A stretch of 64,000 nucleotides of DNA from Spirochaetaceae bacterium (GTDB taxonomy: Bacteria; Spirochaetota; Spirochaetia; DSM-27196; Alkalispirochaetaceae). The notes under the pieces were generated by a model. The model worked only from the letters and a program-made list of their open reading frames with translations, made no database searches and was not told the origin of the DNA. Below are positions 61,996 to 64,000 of the stretch, piece after piece (the first letter of the stretch is position 1; each line of letters starts with the position of its first letter). The position numbers were made by a program, and so were the translations under genes. The stretch lies in contig REEH01000110.1 of the NCBI GenBank assembly GCA_007695175.1, forward strand, positions 1-64,000, read 5' to 3'.

Positions 61996-64000
61996 TCACG
62001 GCATTACCACTCGGCCCTCCGGTGCGAGGGGCAGGTTGTGCAGGTACACTCCCAGCGCGTCGTGGATCGCCGCCGCAATCGCCGGAGCGGCGGGGTTCAG
62101 GGGTATTTCTCCGATACCTTTGGCACCAAAGGGTCCGGCGGGATCGATCTCTTCCACGATGTACGTTTCCAGCTCAGGGGAATCGCTGAAGCGGGGGATG
62201 CGAAGTGAATCGAGGGTCGTGGTGGCCCGACCTTTCCGGCCGCTGCGATACTCCTCGCGCACGGCAAATCCGTAGCCCATGACGGCGGCTCCCTCCACCT
62301 GTCCGAGCACGTTCAGGGGGTGCAGAGCGCGCCCCACGTCCTGTCCCGTGATGAGCTTGCGCACGGTGAGATCGGTTCCGTCCGGGTTTATCTCCACTAT
62401 GGCGGCCATGCTGGTATAGCAGTAGGCGAAGTGAATCGGGTACCCCGCCGGATTCTCCGCGGCCTCGTCGGAGCAGAGCTCCGGCAGCTTGACGGTGGCG
62501 GGGGGGCGGTACCGGTACTCCACCTTGAGGGGCGCCTTCTCCCCCGCGGCGAGGCGGTCCCTGAGCATCCCGGCGGCACCGGCGACGGCATTGCCGCTGA
62601 CGAAGGTTTGCCGGGAGGCGGTGGTCATGCCGGCGTCGGGACAGAGAGCGGTATCACTCGATACGACCCGAAGTCGTTCAAAGGGGACACCCAGCGTCTC
62701 CGCCGCGATCTGGGCCATCACCGTATCGGAACCCTGTCCGATGTCCGTGGCACCCACGTAGACCGTAACCGCTCCGTCCGCGTCAATGCTGATCGCGGCG
62801 GACGCTTCGTCGGGCATGCCTTTACCGATACCCACGTTCTTGTATGCGCCGGCAAAGCCGAAACCGAGTTTTTTTCCGGGAGCGGGTTTTATTTCCCGAC
62901 GGGCTTGCTCCAGCGCCTTCGCGACGGCTTCAATCGTACCGGGATATCCCACGCCCGCCCCCAGACGATGACCGGTTACCGTTACGCGGCCTTCCGCGAG
63001 AGCGTTCTTCCGGCGCAGATCCACCGGGTCGATGCCCAGGGCACGGGCGATCCGGTCCATCTGCATCTCCACGGCAAAGCAGATCTGCGTGCTTCCGAAT
63101 CCGCGAAACGCACCGGAAGGGTTGGTGTTGGTATAGACTCCGATCGATTCCACATCGGCATTGGGTACCTCGTAGGGGCCTCCCGCCATGACGGCGGTCC
63201 GAAATACGACCGGCCGGGTGAGGGAGAGATACGCGCCGGCATCGCAGACGGTGCGGGTCTGAACTGCCAGCAGCGTACCGTCGCCGCGGACGGCGTGGCG
63301 GATCTTCACCCGGGCGGCGTGGCGCTTGGTACTGATCCTGAGGGAGTCGGCCCGGTCCAGAGTGATTTTAACCGGCCGGTCAAGAGCGAGGGCCGCAAGG
63401 CACGCGTGAATCTGTACCGTAGGCTCTTCCTTGCCTCCAAAGCCGCCTCCGGCGGGAGTAAAGATCACCCGCACGGCCTCGTCAGGTATGGCCAGAGAGG
63501 CGGCGATCATGCGCTGAAACGCCCCGGAACCCTGCGTAGTGGTGTATATCGTCACCCTGGGGGGTGTGGCGCCGTCGGGCGCGGCCGGTGCATCTGGTGC
63601 GTCCGGCGCGTCCGGCGCGGCGCTTCCATCGAGGGCTCCCGGTATCGCAAGGCAGCTCTCAGGCTCCAGGTAGGCGTGCTCGTTAGCCTGCGTCGTATAC
63701 TCTCCCTCGATAACGAGATCTGCCGTGGCGAAAACCTCTTCCGGATTGCCCCGGCGAAAACGCACTTCCTCGGCGATGTTGTCCCCAAAGGAGTTGTCCT
63801 GATCCACGTGGAGGCGGGGTGCGCCGGGAGCGAGGGCCTCCGCCGGATCATGCAAAACGGGGAGCGGATCGTAGTTGCCCTTGACGAGCGCCGCCGCGCG
63901 CCGGGCCTGTTTTCGCGTTTCCGCTATCACCAGGGCGATTGGCTCGCCCCGATAACGGACCGTATCCGAGGCGAGCACGGGCTGGTGGGGAAACTGCAAT
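61996..64000 (-). CDS. Xanthine dehydrogenase-type molybdenum hydroxylase large subunit (5' end outside window)
   Basis: Molybdopterin-binding subunit that hydroxylates purines or related heterocycles. The frame is open to the window edge and starts inside the first alpha/beta domain (QPVLASDTVRYRGEPIALVIAE), so about 90 or more residues lie outside. Cofactor-binding signatures: GGGFGGKEEPT, GAFRGFGSTQ, ATDIGQGSDTVMAQ and the catalytic Glu in FGAKGIGEIPLNP. A low-complexity Ala-Pro-Asp insertion (about residues 126-145 of this fragment) comes from a 9-bp repeat. FAD and Fe-S partners are not in the window. It lies 58 bases upstream of ygeW, on the same strand. Confidence 0.93.
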   Translation of the reverse strand, partial: LQFPHQPVLASDTVRYRGEPIALVIAETRKQARRAAALVKGNYDPLPVLHDPAEALAPGAPRLHVDQDNSFGDNIAEEVRFRRGNPEEVFATADLVIEGEYTTQANEHAYLEPESCLAIPGALDGSAAPDAPDAPDAPAAPDGATPPRVTIYTTTQGSGAFQRMIAASLAIPDEAVRVIFTPAGGGFGGKEEPTVQIHACLAALALDRPVKITLDRADSLRISTKRHAARVKIRHAVRGDGTLLAVQTRTVCDAGAYLSLTRPVVFRTAVMAGGPYEVPNADVESIGVYTNTNPSGAFRGFGSTQICFAVEMQMDRIARALGIDPVDLRRKNALAEGRVTVTGHRLGAGVGYPGTIEAVAKALEQARREIKPAPGKKLGFGFAGAYKNVGIGKGMPDEASAAISIDADGAVTVYVGATDIGQGSDTVMAQIAAETLGVPFERLRVVSSDTALCPDAGMTTASRQTFVSGNAVAGAAGMLRDRLAAGEKAPLKVEYRYRPPATVKLPELCSDEAAENPAGYPIHFAYCYTSMAAIVEINPDGTDLTVRKLITGQDVGRALHPLNVLGQVEGAAVMGYGFAVREEYRSGRKGRATTTLDSLRIPRFSDSPELETYIVEEIDPAGPFGAKGIGEIPLNPAAPAIAAAIHDALGVYLHNLPLAPEGRVVMP
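63577..63621. repeat. 9-bp tandem repeat coding an Ala-Pro-Asp linker
   Basis: Five 9-base units related to CGGCGCGTC begin at 63577, 63586, 63595, 63604 and 63613. They encode repeated APD tripeptides inside the molybdenum hydroxylase, in frame, between otherwise conserved segments. Confidence 0.85.

Noticed and set aside
1-64000. tRNA, rRNA, riboswitch, transposase or integrase genes.
   Set aside because: I looked for cloverleaf ends, conserved rRNA segments, common riboswitch cores upstream of bioY, lipA and the transporter, and recombinase motifs, and found none. A covariance-model search would settle weak RNA candidates.

Overview
The window is GC-rich bacterial chromosome and almost certainly comes from a spirochaete, most likely a free-living relative of Spirochaeta and Treponema. 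Three lineage markers support this: a FlaA-type periplasmic flagellar sheath protein directly ahead of a cheA-cheW-cheX-cheY operon, with CheW fused to a CheR-like domain; a FadL-like UPF0164 outer-membrane protein; and a SPASM protein of the spirochaete-only type. Aconitase and lipoyl synthase argue against a strongly reduced host-bound genome. No tRNA, rRNA, CRISPR array, prophage or insertion sequence was seen, and no gene-free stretch exceeds 300 bases.

Layout. 1-2257: 3' part of aconitase. 2291-7978 (minus): biotin ECF transporter bioY-bioM-bioN, then trmL, proC, serS and a NeuB/SpsE sialic-acid-type synthase, mostly overlapping. 8080-13189 (minus): rhomboid protease, release factor RF1 with its methylase PrmC, bifunctional Rel and thiol peroxidase. 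13254-22564: lipA, ligA, a class III nucleotide cyclase, a flavoprotein, a lipoprotein, an unknown 608-residue protein and a phosphoesterase. 22734-26224: TAXI-type TRAP transporter. 26246-29907: phosphatase, M29 aminopeptidase, HAD phosphatase, Gfo/Idh/MocA dehydrogenase. 29904-39070: FadL-like protein, a 996-residue helical-repeat protein and a 1561-residue receptor phosphatase. 39096-46610: small envelope and regulatory proteins, PEGA protein, DUF192, exonuclease VII. 46670-54780: seven plus-strand genes, each overlapping the next, covering nucleotide-sugar and glycan functions, then a murein amidase and a GerMN protein. 54828-60611: FlaA and the chemotaxis operon. 60747-64000 (minus): YgeW and a molybdenum hydroxylase, the edge of a purine-catabolism locus.

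The most interesting part is 46670-55826. A SPASM protein whose radical-SAM cysteines are all replaced, a GT-A-like protein, a SpsF-like cytidylyltransferase, a PseG-like/methyltransferase fusion and a large ATP-grasp ligase are translationally coupled to a cell-wall amidase and end at the promoter of the flagellar sheath gene. With the NeuB homologue at 2291 they look like parts of a nonulosonate-type surface or flagellar glycan pathway (inference). Other points of note are GC-rich minisatellites with 9-17 bp units at gene ends, frequent four-base NTGA stop/start overlaps using TTG, GTG and even CTG starts, two promoters with the same unusual GAAAAT -10 element, and a receptor phosphatase with an Asp-box propeller and Ig-like domains outside the membrane.
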